Source: Rhodopseudomonas pseudopalustris (lineage in GTDB: Bacteria; Pseudomonadota; Alphaproteobacteria; Rhizobiales; Xanthobacteraceae). Taken from it: a DNA stretch of 64,000 nucleotides. Position 1 is the first letter of the stretch; each line of letters starts with the position of its first letter. Positions 34,210 through 42,110 of the stretch are shown here, piece after piece. Made by a program: the position numbers and the translations under genes. Where the stretch lies: assembly GCF_900110435.1 (NCBI RefSeq), contig NZ_FODT01000009.1, positions 124,001-188,000 of the forward strand, given 5' to 3'. The notes below the pieces were generated by a model. It did not search any database and was not told the DNA's origin. It saw only the letters and a list, made by a program, of their open reading frames with translations.

Positions 34210-34491
34210 ATGGACGGCAAGACGCTGGCCCGCCTGGGCGCAATCATCTTCGTCTCCGTCGCGATCACGGCAACGGCGATCGAGATGACCCGGAAAGAGG
34301 AAAGGCCAGCGGCTCGGCCGACGCCCGTGCTTGAGGAGGCGCCGGACCCGCTGCGCGAGGGCCAGCGTCGGTGCCAGCAGATGGGGGAAGCCGCCGCAAG
34401 GGACGGCGAGTGTCTGCGCATCTGGGCCGAAACCCGCGACCGTTTCCTTGGCACCCGCACCGCGCCGCGACGCGCCGACGAAGGGCGGTGA
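34210..34491 (+). CDS. trbK: TrbK-alt, putative entry exclusion protein
   Basis: The protein has 93 residues, with one N-terminal membrane segment (LARLGAIIFVSVAITATAI) and a Cys-containing tail (RRCQQMGEAAARDGECLRIW) that marks the TrbK-alt type. TrbK in RP4 is a lipoprotein that blocks entry of a second copy, but this form lacks a lipobox and exclusion has not been shown for it. It lies between trbJ and trbL in the usual place. Confidence 0.85.
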   Translation: MDGKTLARLGAIIFVSVAITATAIEMTRKEERPAARPTPVLEEAPDPLREGQRRCQQMGEAAARDGECLRIWAETRDRFLGTRTAPRRADEGR

Positions 34492-34494
34492 GCC

Positions 34495-35844
34495 ATGGGC
34501 GGCAGCGGCGTCATCGACAATTTCCTCGGGGTCTTCACCTCCTACATCGACAGCGGATTCGGCCTGCTCGGCGGCGAGGTGGCGTTCATCGCGACGACGC
34601 TGATCGTCATCGACGTCACGCTGGCCGCCCTGTTCTGGAGCTGGGGCGCGGACGGCGACATCATCGCACGCCTTGTGAAGAAGACGCTGTTTGTGGGCGT
34701 CTTCGCCTACATCATCGGCAACTGGAACAACCTCGCGCGGATCGTCTTCGAAAGCTTCGCCGGCCTCGGACTTCAGGCGTCTGGCACCGGGTTTTCCATC
34801 CAGGACCTGATGCGCCCGGGCCGGGTCGCGCAGACGGGTCTCGATGCGGCGAGGCCGCTGCTCGAATCCATCTCAAACCTGATGGGCTGGATCGCCTTCT
34901 TCGAAAACTTCATCCAGATCGCCTGCCTGCTCTTCGCCTGGGCGCTGGTGCTGCTCGCCTTCTTCATCCTCGCCATCCAGCTCTTCATCACGCTGATCGA
35001 ATTCAAGCTGACCACCCTGGCCGGCTTTGTCCTGATCCCGTTCGGCCTGTTCGGGAAGACCGCCTTCATGGCCGAGCGCGTGCTGGGAAACGTCATCTCG
35101 TCAGGGATCAAGGTACTGGTGCTCGCCGTCATCATCGGCATCGGCTCGACTCTGTTCAGTCAGTTCACGGCAGGATTCGGCGGTCAGCCACCGACCATCG
35201 ACGACGCGATGGCCGTCGTATTGGCGGCGCTGTCGCTTCTCGGTCTCGGCATATTCGGTCCGGGTATCGCCAACGGCATCGTTTCCGGCGGCCCGCAACT
35301 CGGCGCAGGCTCCGCCATCGGCACCGGCCTCGTCGCGGGCGGCGCAGCCATGGCTGCCGGCGGCGCGGCCGGGCTCGCCCTGCGCGGTGGCGCGAGCGCC
35401 ATTTCCGGCGGCGCCGCCGCCATGCGCGGTGGAGCCACCGCGGCGGGAGCCGCCTCTGCTGCCTACAGTCTCGGTTCCCTCGGCCAGTCGGGCGCTGCCG
35501 GCGTCGCGTCGGGCCTCGGCGGCGTCGCACGAGCGGCCGGCGGCGCGGCAGCCTCTCCGCTGCGCCGGGCCGCGCAAAGCGTTCGCTCGAGCTTCGCCGA
35601 CGGCGTCAAAAGCGGCTTCGGAGCCACCGGCGGTTCCTCGAGCATGGGAACGGTCGCGAATGATGCCGGTTCGGCCGCACCGGCAGCCACAGGCTCTGCC
35701 GCCAGCCCGCCGGCTTGGGCGCAGCGCATGCGACGTGGGCAGACCATGAGCCACGGCGTCACGCTCGCGGCACACGCGATCCGATCGGGCGACAGCCACG
35801 GCGGCGGCTCTTCCATCAATCTCTCCGGAGGCGACCGCACATGA
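34495..35844 (+). CDS. trbL: TrbL, VirB6-like polytopic membrane protein
   Basis: The protein has 449 residues. About six to eight membrane segments lie in the first 290 residues, including IACLLFAWALVLLAFFILAI. A long, flexible Gly/Ala/Ser-rich C terminus follows (GGAAMAAGGAAGLALRGGAS and similar stretches). This is the TrbL layout, forming the inner-membrane channel. It overlaps trbF by 4 bp. Confidence 0.93.
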   Translation: MGGSGVIDNFLGVFTSYIDSGFGLLGGEVAFIATTLIVIDVTLAALFWSWGADGDIIARLVKKTLFVGVFAYIIGNWNNLARIVFESFAGLGLQASGTGFSIQDLMRPGRVAQTGLDAARPLLESISNLMGWIAFFENFIQIACLLFAWALVLLAFFILAIQLFITLIEFKLTTLAGFVLIPFGLFGKTAFMAERVLGNVISSGIKVLVLAVIIGIGSTLFSQFTAGFGGQPPTIDDAMAVVLAALSLLGLGIFGPGIANGIVSGGPQLGAGSAIGTGLVAGGAAMAAGGAAGLALRGGASAISGGAAAMRGGATAAGAASAAYSLGSLGQSGAAGVASGLGGVARAAGGAAASPLRRAAQSVRSSFADGVKSGFGATGGSSSMGTVANDAGSAAPAATGSAASPPAWAQRMRRGQTMSHGVTLAAHAIRSGDSHGGGSSINLSGGDRT

Positions 35845-36530
35845 GCTTCTTCAAGCGACCCGCAACCCACTATGGAAAGACGCCCGGGCCCGAGACGCCG
35901 TATCAGCGCGCGGCGCAGATCTGGGATGATCGAATCGGCTCAGCGCGTGTCCAGGCCCGAAACTGGCGGCTCATGGCCTTCGGCTGCCTGATCCTCTCCG
36001 CCGGCTTCGCTGCCGCGCTGGTCTGGCAGTCGGCGCGCGGGACCATCGTCCCGTGGGTGGTGCAGGTCGACAATCTCGGCCAGGCGCAGGCGGTCGCGCC
36101 AGCGCAGGCCGACTACCGCCCCACCGACCCGCAGGTGGCCTGGCATCTGGCGCGGTTCATCGAGCAGGTCCGCTCGATCCCGGCCGACGCCATCGTCGTG
36201 CGGCAGAATTGGCTGCGCGCCTACGAGTTCACGACCGATCGCGGCGCGGCGGCCCTCAATGACTTCGCCCGCGCCAACGATCCGTTCACCCGCGTCGGGA
36301 AGCAGCAGGTGTCGATCGAAGTGTCGAGCGTTATCCGCGCGTCGCCTGACAGCTTCCGCGTCGCCTGGACCGAACGCCAATACGAGAACGGCCAGCTCTC
36401 CACGACACAACGCTGGACAGCCATCCTGACCATCGTGATCCAACCCCCACGCGACGCAGAGCGGCTGCGGGCCAATCCGCTCGGAATCTACGTCAACGCC
36501 ATCAACTGGTCTCGGGAGATGGGGCAATGA
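35841..36530 (+). CDS. trbF: TrbF, VirB8-like assembly protein
   Basis: The protein has 229 residues from ATG 35841 (MSFFKRPATHYGKTP). One membrane segment lies near residues 35-55 (LMAFGCLILSAGFAAALVW), followed by a VirB8 periplasmic domain (VQVDNLGQAQAVAPAQADYR, then WTAILTIVIQPP). It nucleates channel assembly at the inner membrane. It overlaps trbL and trbG by 4 bp each. Confidence 0.93.
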   Translation: MSFFKRPATHYGKTPGPETPYQRAAQIWDDRIGSARVQARNWRLMAFGCLILSAGFAAALVWQSARGTIVPWVVQVDNLGQAQAVAPAQADYRPTDPQVAWHLARFIEQVRSIPADAIVVRQNWLRAYEFTTDRGAAALNDFARANDPFTRVGKQQVSIEVSSVIRASPDSFRVAWTERQYENGQLSTTQRWTAILTIVIQPPRDAERLRANPLGIYVNAINWSREMGQ

Positions 36531-37507
36531 GAGATCATCTCCGCCGATCCGCGAGCCGCAGCTTCCGTCTATCCGGCTCTGCGCTTTTGCTGATCTCCGG
36601 ATTGGCGCTGGCCGGCTGCGCGACCAACCGGCCGCCACAGGTCAGCTACGACGCCGATGTGCCGCCGCTTCCCCCTGTGCCGGCTGCCGTCACGGAGGCG
36701 CCACCAAGGCCGCTTCACACACCGCCCGCCTGGACACCCGCGCGCGGTGGCGCTGCCGCAGGGACGCCGGCGGGCCGCGTGGAGAATGCCAACGCCGCCG
36801 CGCGCGTCGAACCACGCCGCGAGGGGTATTACAACTCGATCCAGATCTATCCCTGGAGCGAGGGCGCGCTCTATCAGGTCTATGCCGCTCCCGGGCAGAT
36901 CACCAACATCGCGCTGGAACCAGGCGAGAGCCTGACCGGCGCCGGCCCGATCGCTGCGGGCGACACAGCGCGCTGGATCATCGGCGACACCGAGAGCGGC
37001 TCGGGGATCACTCGCCGCGTCCATGTTCTCGTGAAGCCGACACGGCCAGATATCACGACCAATCTGGTCGTGACCACCGACCGTCGCATCTACATGATCG
37101 AGCTGCGCTCGGGCGAACGCCCTTATATGCCGGCCGTCGCTTGGGCCTATCCCCAGCCGCCCGCCTCGCAGAGACAGGCAGTGCCCGCTACGCCAGTGCT
37201 CCCGGCCGTTGCGGCACGGAACTATCGCTACGGCCTCACGGGCGACACGCCGCCGTGGCGGCCAATCTCGGTCTACGACGACGGGCGCCGCGTCTATGTC
37301 GAGTTCCCGCGTGGGATCGTTCAGGGCGAGATGCCGCCGCTCTTCGTCATCGGCGCAGATGGCGAACCGCAGATCGCCAACAGCAGGATCCACCAGAACA
37401 TACTGATCGTCGACCGCCTGTTCGGCGCCGCCGAGCTCCGTCTCGGCAGTGGCGAGCGCCAGCAGACGGTCCGGATCGTTCGCACCGATGGGAGGCCCGC
37501 GTCATGA
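36527..37507 (+). CDS. trbG: TrbG, VirB9-like outer-membrane core lipoprotein
   Basis: The protein has 326 residues. A signal peptide ends at the lipobox LAGC near residue 30, so it is probably a lipoprotein. The mature part has a Pro-rich linker and the VirB9 beta domain (IQIYPWSEGALYQVYAAPGQ, then VTTDRRIYMIELRSG, and ILIVDRLFGAAELRLG). It forms the outer-membrane core with TrbI. It overlaps trbF and trbI by 4 bp each. Confidence 0.93.
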   Translation: MRDHLRRSASRSFRLSGSALLLISGLALAGCATNRPPQVSYDADVPPLPPVPAAVTEAPPRPLHTPPAWTPARGGAAAGTPAGRVENANAAARVEPRREGYYNSIQIYPWSEGALYQVYAAPGQITNIALEPGESLTGAGPIAAGDTARWIIGDTESGSGITRRVHVLVKPTRPDITTNLVVTTDRRIYMIELRSGERPYMPAVAWAYPQPPASQRQAVPATPVLPAVAARNYRYGLTGDTPPWRPISVYDDGRRVYVEFPRGIVQGEMPPLFVIGADGEPQIANSRIHQNILIVDRLFGAAELRLGSGERQQTVRIVRTDGRPAS

Positions 37508-38703
37508 GCGAGCGCGACACGCCCAACGAAGCCGACGCACCGCTGGTCGGCACACCGCCCGACGATGCCGCTGCGCCCATGCGGCTGCGCGCCGAACCGC
37601 CCCGGGTCACCCGACTGTCGCGAAAGGTGCTGGGCGGTATCAGTCTCGTCGCCGCCCTCGGGGTCGGTGGCGCGCTCATCTATGCGCTTCAGACGCGCAG
37701 TATCGGCCCTGGCAGTGAGGAGCTTTACTCCACGCAAAATCGGCGAACCGCGGACGGGCTTGCCGGCCTGCCACGCGACTACACCGGCCCGGTGCTCGGG
37801 CCTCCGCTGCCCGGAGATCTGGGGCGACCCATCCTCGATGCGCAGAATCGTGGCCAGCCCGTCACGCCGCCGATGGCGGCAGCGCCCACCGTCGATCCGG
37901 TTGAGCAGCGCAGGCGCGCGGAAGAAGAAGCTGCCCTAACGAGCCGCGTCTTCTTTCAGACGGAGGCGCGCGTCGCAGCTCCGATTGCGACAGCTGGCGG
38001 ACCAGGCAGCCCGAGCCTCTCTGGGCTAGGTCTTCCGGGCCAGCCGGGGGCAGCGACGGCGCAGGATCGCCAGCTCGCGTTCCTGAATGCGGGCGTGGAC
38101 CGCCGCACGGTCTCGCCAGATCGCGTGATGGGTCCGGCGTCGCCCTATGTGCTTCAGACCGGCGCCGTCATCGCCGCGGCCCTCATCACCGGCATCCGAT
38201 CCGACCTGCCGGGCCAGATCACTGCGCAGGTCACGGAGCATGTCTACGACAGCCCGACCGGGCGCATCCTGCTCGTCCCACAGGGCACGCGGCTGATCGG
38301 CGAGTACAGCAACGATGTCGGCTTCGGTCAGCGCCGGGTGCTGCTCGTCTGGAAGCGGCTCATCCTCCCGAATGGCCGTTCGATCGTCCTGGAACGTCAA
38401 CCCGGAGCCGACGCGCAAGGCTATGCGGGTCTCCAGGATGGCGTCGACTATCACTGGTGGGATCTCGCCAAGGCTGCCGGCCTGTCGACACTGCTGTCGG
38501 TCGGCGCCGAACTCGCCGTTGACGATCAGGATCGGCTGCTCCGGGCGATCCGCAACGGCGGGCAGGACACCATCAACGATGCAGGGCAGCAGATCATCCG
38601 TCGGCAACTCAATGTCGCGCCGACCCTGACGATCAGACCGGGGTTCCCCGTGCGCGTCATCGTCACCCGCGACCTCGTGCTCGAACCTTATGGAGGGTTG
38701 TGA
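37504..38703 (+). CDS. trbI: TrbI, VirB10-like core protein
   Basis: The protein has 399 residues from ATG 37504. It has a short cytoplasmic N terminus, one membrane helix (VLGGISLVAALGVGGALIYA), a Pro-rich periplasmic stretch and the VirB10 C-terminal domain (LQTGAVIAAALITGIRSDLP, then GRILLVPQGTRLIGEYS). VirB10 spans both membranes and gates the channel in response to energy from the ATPases. Its stop overlaps the DUF2274 start. Confidence 0.94.
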   Translation: MSERDTPNEADAPLVGTPPDDAAAPMRLRAEPPRVTRLSRKVLGGISLVAALGVGGALIYALQTRSIGPGSEELYSTQNRRTADGLAGLPRDYTGPVLGPPLPGDLGRPILDAQNRGQPVTPPMAAAPTVDPVEQRRRAEEEAALTSRVFFQTEARVAAPIATAGGPGSPSLSGLGLPGQPGAATAQDRQLAFLNAGVDRRTVSPDRVMGPASPYVLQTGAVIAAALITGIRSDLPGQITAQVTEHVYDSPTGRILLVPQGTRLIGEYSNDVGFGQRRVLLVWKRLILPNGRSIVLERQPGADAQGYAGLQDGVDYHWWDLAKAAGLSTLLSVGAELAVDDQDRLLRAIRNGGQDTINDAGQQIIRRQLNVAPTLTIRPGFPVRVIVTRDLVLEPYGGL

Positions 38704-38957
38704 TGACCAAGCTGAAGCTCGGCCCGATCATCGACGACAAGCCGGTCAAGGTGACGATTGAACTCCCTGCGCCGCTGCATCGGGACCTCGTCGCCTACGC
38801 CGCAGCACTCGGCCGCGAACAAGGCCAGACCATCGGCGACCCGATGAAGCTGATTGTGCCCATGCTCGAGCGCTTCATTGCAACCGATCGGGGGTTCGCC
38901 CGCGCGCGCCGCGATGGCAGTCAACGTGCGGCACGCGCCGATGCTCAGGGCGCATGA
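38703..38957 (+). CDS. DUF2274 protein at the end of the trb operon
   Basis: The protein has 84 residues from ATG 38703 (MTKLKLGPIIDDKPVKVTIE). DUF2274 proteins are small RHH-like proteins (LHRDLVAYAAALGREQGQ) that close the trb operon of many alphaproteobacterial elements; a regulatory role is likely but unproven. The last 83 bp overlap, tail to tail, the 3' end of the LysR gene on the other strand. Confidence 0.88.
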   Translation: MTKLKLGPIIDDKPVKVTIELPAPLHRDLVAYAAALGREQGQTIGDPMKLIVPMLERFIATDRGFARARRDGSQRAARADAQGA

Positions 38958-39873
38958 GCCGTTGCCGGGCGAACCAAGCGTCATCTCGCTCCGAGAAAGA
39001 CTTTGCCAGCGCCAGCAGGCGCTCGAGGTTCCGATTGAGCGCCCCTCGCGGGTGGACAGCACCATAGCGGAGAACTGCATCCTCGATCAGGCGAAAAGTG
39101 ATGCCTGGCACTCCGTGACGTACATGCGCGCTACCTGCGATGGTGACGCCGTCCCCATGCGCGACGATCTGCATCAGAGATTCCCGAGTGACGGACAATT
39201 GCTCGATCTGGAGGTCTCCGGGCGAAGTCTGGAGGTTTCGCATCAGGTAACCCTTCGCGAAATCGCCGGTCGGTAAATCAGTCACCACAAAGTGCCGATC
39301 ACGCAGGTCATCCCAACGGAGCGCCTTCTGATCGGCGAGTGGGTCGCCGTCCGGCAATGCCGCGTACACGGGCTCGGCCCACAAATGCGTCACGTCAAAG
39401 CCCTTCCCGGGCGAAGCTTCGGCGACGACACCGACATCAAGCTGCCCCCGCCGCACGGCCGCGATAAGTTCGGGACAGCTGCCCTCGCTGAACCGCAGCT
39501 TGACCCCCGGGCGGTCACCCCGAAAGGCCCCGAAGAGCTCAGACAGAAAGCCCATGGTCAGAGGCCCGAACACGCCGATCCGAAGATGCCGTCCTCTGTT
39601 CGCCACCGTTCTTGCGCCGTCGAGCGCCGATCCGATCTGGCGAGCCCCAGGGGCGGCCTGATTCAGGAATTGTTTGCCGATGTCCGTCAGGTCGACGCCG
39701 GCAGGATGACGGCGGAACAGCTGTGCGCCGATCTCATCCTCGACATCCCGGATGCGGCGGCTGATCGCCGACTGCTCGACACCGAGATCTTGCGCCGCGC
39801 GCCGGAAGCTGCCGCTTTCCGCGGCGGCGATGATGTAGCGCACATGGCGCAGCTCGATCTTCGATCTCGGCAC
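38875..39873 (-). CDS. LysR family transcriptional regulator
   Basis: The protein has 332 residues and begins with GTG at 39873. The N-terminal winged HTH reads LRHVRYIIAAAESGSFRRAA, then VEQSAISRRIRDVEDEIGAQ, then LFRRHPAGVDLTDIG. The effector domain begins at about residue 95 (LRIGVFGPLTMGFLSELFGA). It is slightly long because the C terminus (VPHVDCHRGARGRTPDRLQ) extends into the DUF2274 gene. LysR genes at this end of trb operons are common in related elements; the ligand is unknown. A palindrome lies just upstream, suggesting autoregulation. Confidence 0.88.
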   Translation of the reverse strand: MPRSKIELRHVRYIIAAAESGSFRRAAQDLGVEQSAISRRIRDVEDEIGAQLFRRHPAGVDLTDIGKQFLNQAAPGARQIGSALDGARTVANRGRHLRIGVFGPLTMGFLSELFGAFRGDRPGVKLRFSEGSCPELIAAVRRGQLDVGVVAEASPGKGFDVTHLWAEPVYAALPDGDPLADQKALRWDDLRDRHFVVTDLPTGDFAKGYLMRNLQTSPGDLQIEQLSVTRESLMQIVAHGDGVTIAGSAHVRHGVPGITFRLIEDAVLRYGAVHPRGALNRNLERLLALAKSFSERDDAWFARQRLMRPEHRRVPHVDCHRGARGRTPDRLQ

Positions 39874-39888
39874 GATGGTTCCCCAAGA

Positions 39889-39904
39889 TGCAAAGGTCTT
39901 TGCA
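39889..39904 (-). promoter_or_regulatory. Palindrome upstream of the LysR gene
   Basis: TGCAAAGGTCTTTGCA is a perfect 7-bp inverted repeat with a 2-base centre, 16 bp before the LysR start. It is a plausible autoregulatory binding site, but it is shorter than the usual T-N11-A LysR box. Confidence 0.4.
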
Positions 39905-40284
39905 AACGTAGCCCCGTCAGCCCCCGAGAACTGTTCCGATCAGATTATGGGTCTTCTCCGTCTCCTCGCTACCGCCGCCCACGAAATCCTTAAGTGTCAC
40001 ACATCGACTGTTGCTACGTCGCTAGCGGACTTCCGGATCGCATCTCGCCGGTGCAAGCAGTAAATGGTGCGTGATCTGAACAGCGCAATTAAGGCGCGGA
40101 ACGCGTGCGGCGAGTCGTGCAGATTCTGTGGGCTGACGGATGTCCGGCCGCGCTGTCAGGACTGAAAATGACCCGCCGATTTCTACGCCAGAGCCCGAAA
40201 TTGCCGCACGCCACTCGGGAGGGACTTCCGGCATCGGCACCTATCGTTCTCAATCGCCAGCGACAGCCGCTGAGGAGATTGGGT
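39905..40284. other. 380-bp gap between the LysR and AlpA genes
   Basis: I see no gene on either strand. It is somewhat less GC-rich near 39940-40080 (for example CTTAAGTGTCACACATCGAC). It must contain the divergent promoters of the LysR and AlpA genes. An upstream in-frame extension of the AlpA gene to 40105 lacks family similarity and a ribosome binding site. Confidence 0.4.
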
Positions 40285-40560
40285 ATGGGTCAGAGCGAGC
40301 CTTTGGAGATCAGGAAGACCATCCGGCGGCACCAACTGCGCGAGATGGTGCCCCTGGCTGACAGCACAATCTACGAGATGGAGCAGCGCGGCGAATTCCC
40401 ACGCCGCTTCGCGCTGTCGCCGCGCTGCATCGTCTGGGACCTCGCCGAGGTCCACGCCTGGTTGCTGGCGCGGCGCGCGAAGCCAATCCCTCGCGCACAG
40501 CATCCCGATGTCACCAAGCGCAAGTCCCGCCCAGTCAAAGGGCAGGATCGAGCGCGATAG
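40285..40560 (+). CDS. AlpA family HTH protein (excisionase/regulator)
   Basis: The protein has 91 residues from ATG 40285, with GAGGAG 9-14 bases upstream. The HTH_17 core is RRHQLREMVPLADSTIYEME followed by RGEFPRRFAL and VWDLAEVHAWLL, typical of AlpA. AlpA proteins beside an integrase usually regulate it or act as its directionality factor. Its 3' end overlaps that of the integrase gene by 26 bp on the opposite strand. Confidence 0.85.
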   Translation: MGQSEPLEIRKTIRRHQLREMVPLADSTIYEMEQRGEFPRRFALSPRCIVWDLAEVHAWLLARRAKPIPRAQHPDVTKRKSRPVKGQDRAR

Positions 40561-41791
40561 ACGGCATGATTGTCGGCAGCAGCGTCGGAACATACTTCCG
40601 CCCCTCGACCCAGGCATCGACGGTGTCGGCCCATTCCTGCATCATGTGGCGACGCTGAACCTCGTATTCGGCCTTGTTGTAGACGCCGCGTGATGAACGC
40701 CCGTCCTCGTGCGCCAGGCACTTTTCGATCCAGTCGCGGTTGAAGCCCAGCTCATTGAGGAGCGTCGAGCCCGTGCGGCGCAGGTCATGCACGGTGAACG
40801 GCTCCAGCGGCAGCCCCTCCTTCTTGGCCTGTTCGACGACAGCGTAAGTGACCCGGTTGAAGGTCGCCCGCGACATCGGCGCATCCGCATCGTAGCGGGA
40901 AGGCAGCAGATACCGGGAATTACCGGCGCAGGTCTTGAGCGCGATCATGATGTCGAGGGTCTGCCGGCACAGGTAGACGTTGTGCGGCTTCGATCGCTTC
41001 ATGCGCTCCTTCGGGATCGTCCAGACGGCGTTTTCGAAATCGACTTCATCCCAGACCGCGTCCTGCAGTTCGCTCTTCCGGACCATGGTGAGGAGGTAGA
41101 GCTTCATGCCGAGCCGGATCGTCGGCAGCGTCGCGACATGCTCCAGTTGCTTGAGCATGATGCGGATCTCGGTCGGCGAAAGCGCCCGGTCCTTGGGCGT
41201 GAACGTGGCAATCGAAGCCGGACCAACGTCATCGGCCGGGTTCGCGACCTTCTCGCCGTGGAGGATGGCGAAGGCGTAGATCTGCTTCAGGATATCCCGC
41301 ACATGGATGGCCGTCGCGGGCGCGCCCCGTTCCACGATCTTGGCGCAGTGGGCGCGCAGGTCATCAGGCGTGATTTCGGTCAGCAAACGGTTCTGCCAGA
41401 CCGGCTTGAGTTCACGCTCGAATATGGCGCGGCGCATGGCGCGCGTACTGTCCGCCATGGGCGCGCCCGTCAGCCACTTCTCGCCGAACTCGCCGAAGCT
41501 CTTGGCCTCCTTGATCCGGCGCTTCTCCCGCTGCTTCTCGATGGCGGGGGACTGCCCCTCGGCAATCATGCGTTTCGCGTCCAGGCACAATTCCCGCGCC
41601 CGGGCGAGCGAGATCCCATCTCGGGCGTACTTGCCGAGATGGACGGTCTCCCGCCTGCCGTTCAGCCGATAGTCGAGCCTGAACGAGATGCCGCCTGTCG
41701 GCGCGACACGCACATACATGCCGTCACGATCGGTCACCTTGTACATTTTGGCTTTTGGTTTCAGGCACTTGAGTGCCGCATCCGTCAACAT
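40535..41791 (-). CDS. int: Tyrosine recombinase integrase (P4-type, DUF4102 arm domain)
   Basis: The protein has 418 residues. The N-terminal DUF4102 arm-binding domain (LTDAALKCLKPKAKMYKVTD) is followed by a SAM-like core-binding domain and the catalytic domain. The active-site residues are Arg in LTMVRKSELQ at about 235, His-x-x-Arg in VHDLRRTGSTLL at about 333, His in CLAHEDG and the Tyr in GVYNKAEY near 370. It inserts the element, with the target inferred to be the 3' end of guaA, 295 bp away. Arm-type repeats lie just upstream of its start. Confidence 0.93.
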   Translation of the reverse strand: MLTDAALKCLKPKAKMYKVTDRDGMYVRVAPTGGISFRLDYRLNGRRETVHLGKYARDGISLARARELCLDAKRMIAEGQSPAIEKQREKRRIKEAKSFGEFGEKWLTGAPMADSTRAMRRAIFERELKPVWQNRLLTEITPDDLRAHCAKIVERGAPATAIHVRDILKQIYAFAILHGEKVANPADDVGPASIATFTPKDRALSPTEIRIMLKQLEHVATLPTIRLGMKLYLLTMVRKSELQDAVWDEVDFENAVWTIPKERMKRSKPHNVYLCRQTLDIMIALKTCAGNSRYLLPSRYDADAPMSRATFNRVTYAVVEQAKKEGLPLEPFTVHDLRRTGSTLLNELGFNRDWIEKCLAHEDGRSSRGVYNKAEYEVQRRHMMQEWADTVDAWVEGRKYVPTLLPTIMPSIALDPAL

Positions 41792-41808
41792 TCTGGGCCT
41801 CCTCGCGG

Positions 41809-41921
41809 AAAAGTACCGTCACGCGGTTTTTGAAGGCTTTTGACGGGAATATCTGTTTATGTTCAGCGTGTTAGGCTGAAAAAAGTACCGTCATTAGCCT
41901 CGGTCGCTATGACGGTACTTT
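41809..41921. repeat. Three AAAGTACCGTCA repeats upstream of the integrase
   Basis: AAAAGTACCGTCA occurs directly at 41809 and 41881 and, inverted, as TGACGGTACTTT at 41910. The last two form a perfect 12-bp inverted repeat around 16 bases. They lie between the int start and the guaA-proximal end, where arm-type integrase sites are expected. A terminator or an int operator is possible instead. Confidence 0.55.
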
Positions 41922-42074
41922 CGATTTTCCGGATGATCAACGGGGGCAGGGTCCGTCAGCGGGCACGACAGACGCGTTTGATGCCCACCGATAGCTCTCG
42001 ATAGGTCTCGGCTGAAATATTTTTGTTTTTCAGGTGGTTACGTCGTATTCTGGCGTAGTTTCGGATAGCCTCGG

Positions 42075-42110
42075 ATGGGCAAAAATTATTCCCACTCGAT
42101 CGTCCCCGGC
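42075..42110. other. Presumed attachment site at the 3' end of guaA
   Basis: The integrase-side end of the element lies beside the last codons of guaA (TTATTCCCACTCGATCG, read on the + strand). GuaA is intact, as expected if the insertion restores the 3' end. The exact core cannot be fixed without the other end, which is left of the window. Confidence 0.5.

Noticed and set aside
41792-42110. tRNA gene as integration target
   Set aside because: I see no tRNA fold near the integrase; the neighbouring intact guaA 3' end explains the position.
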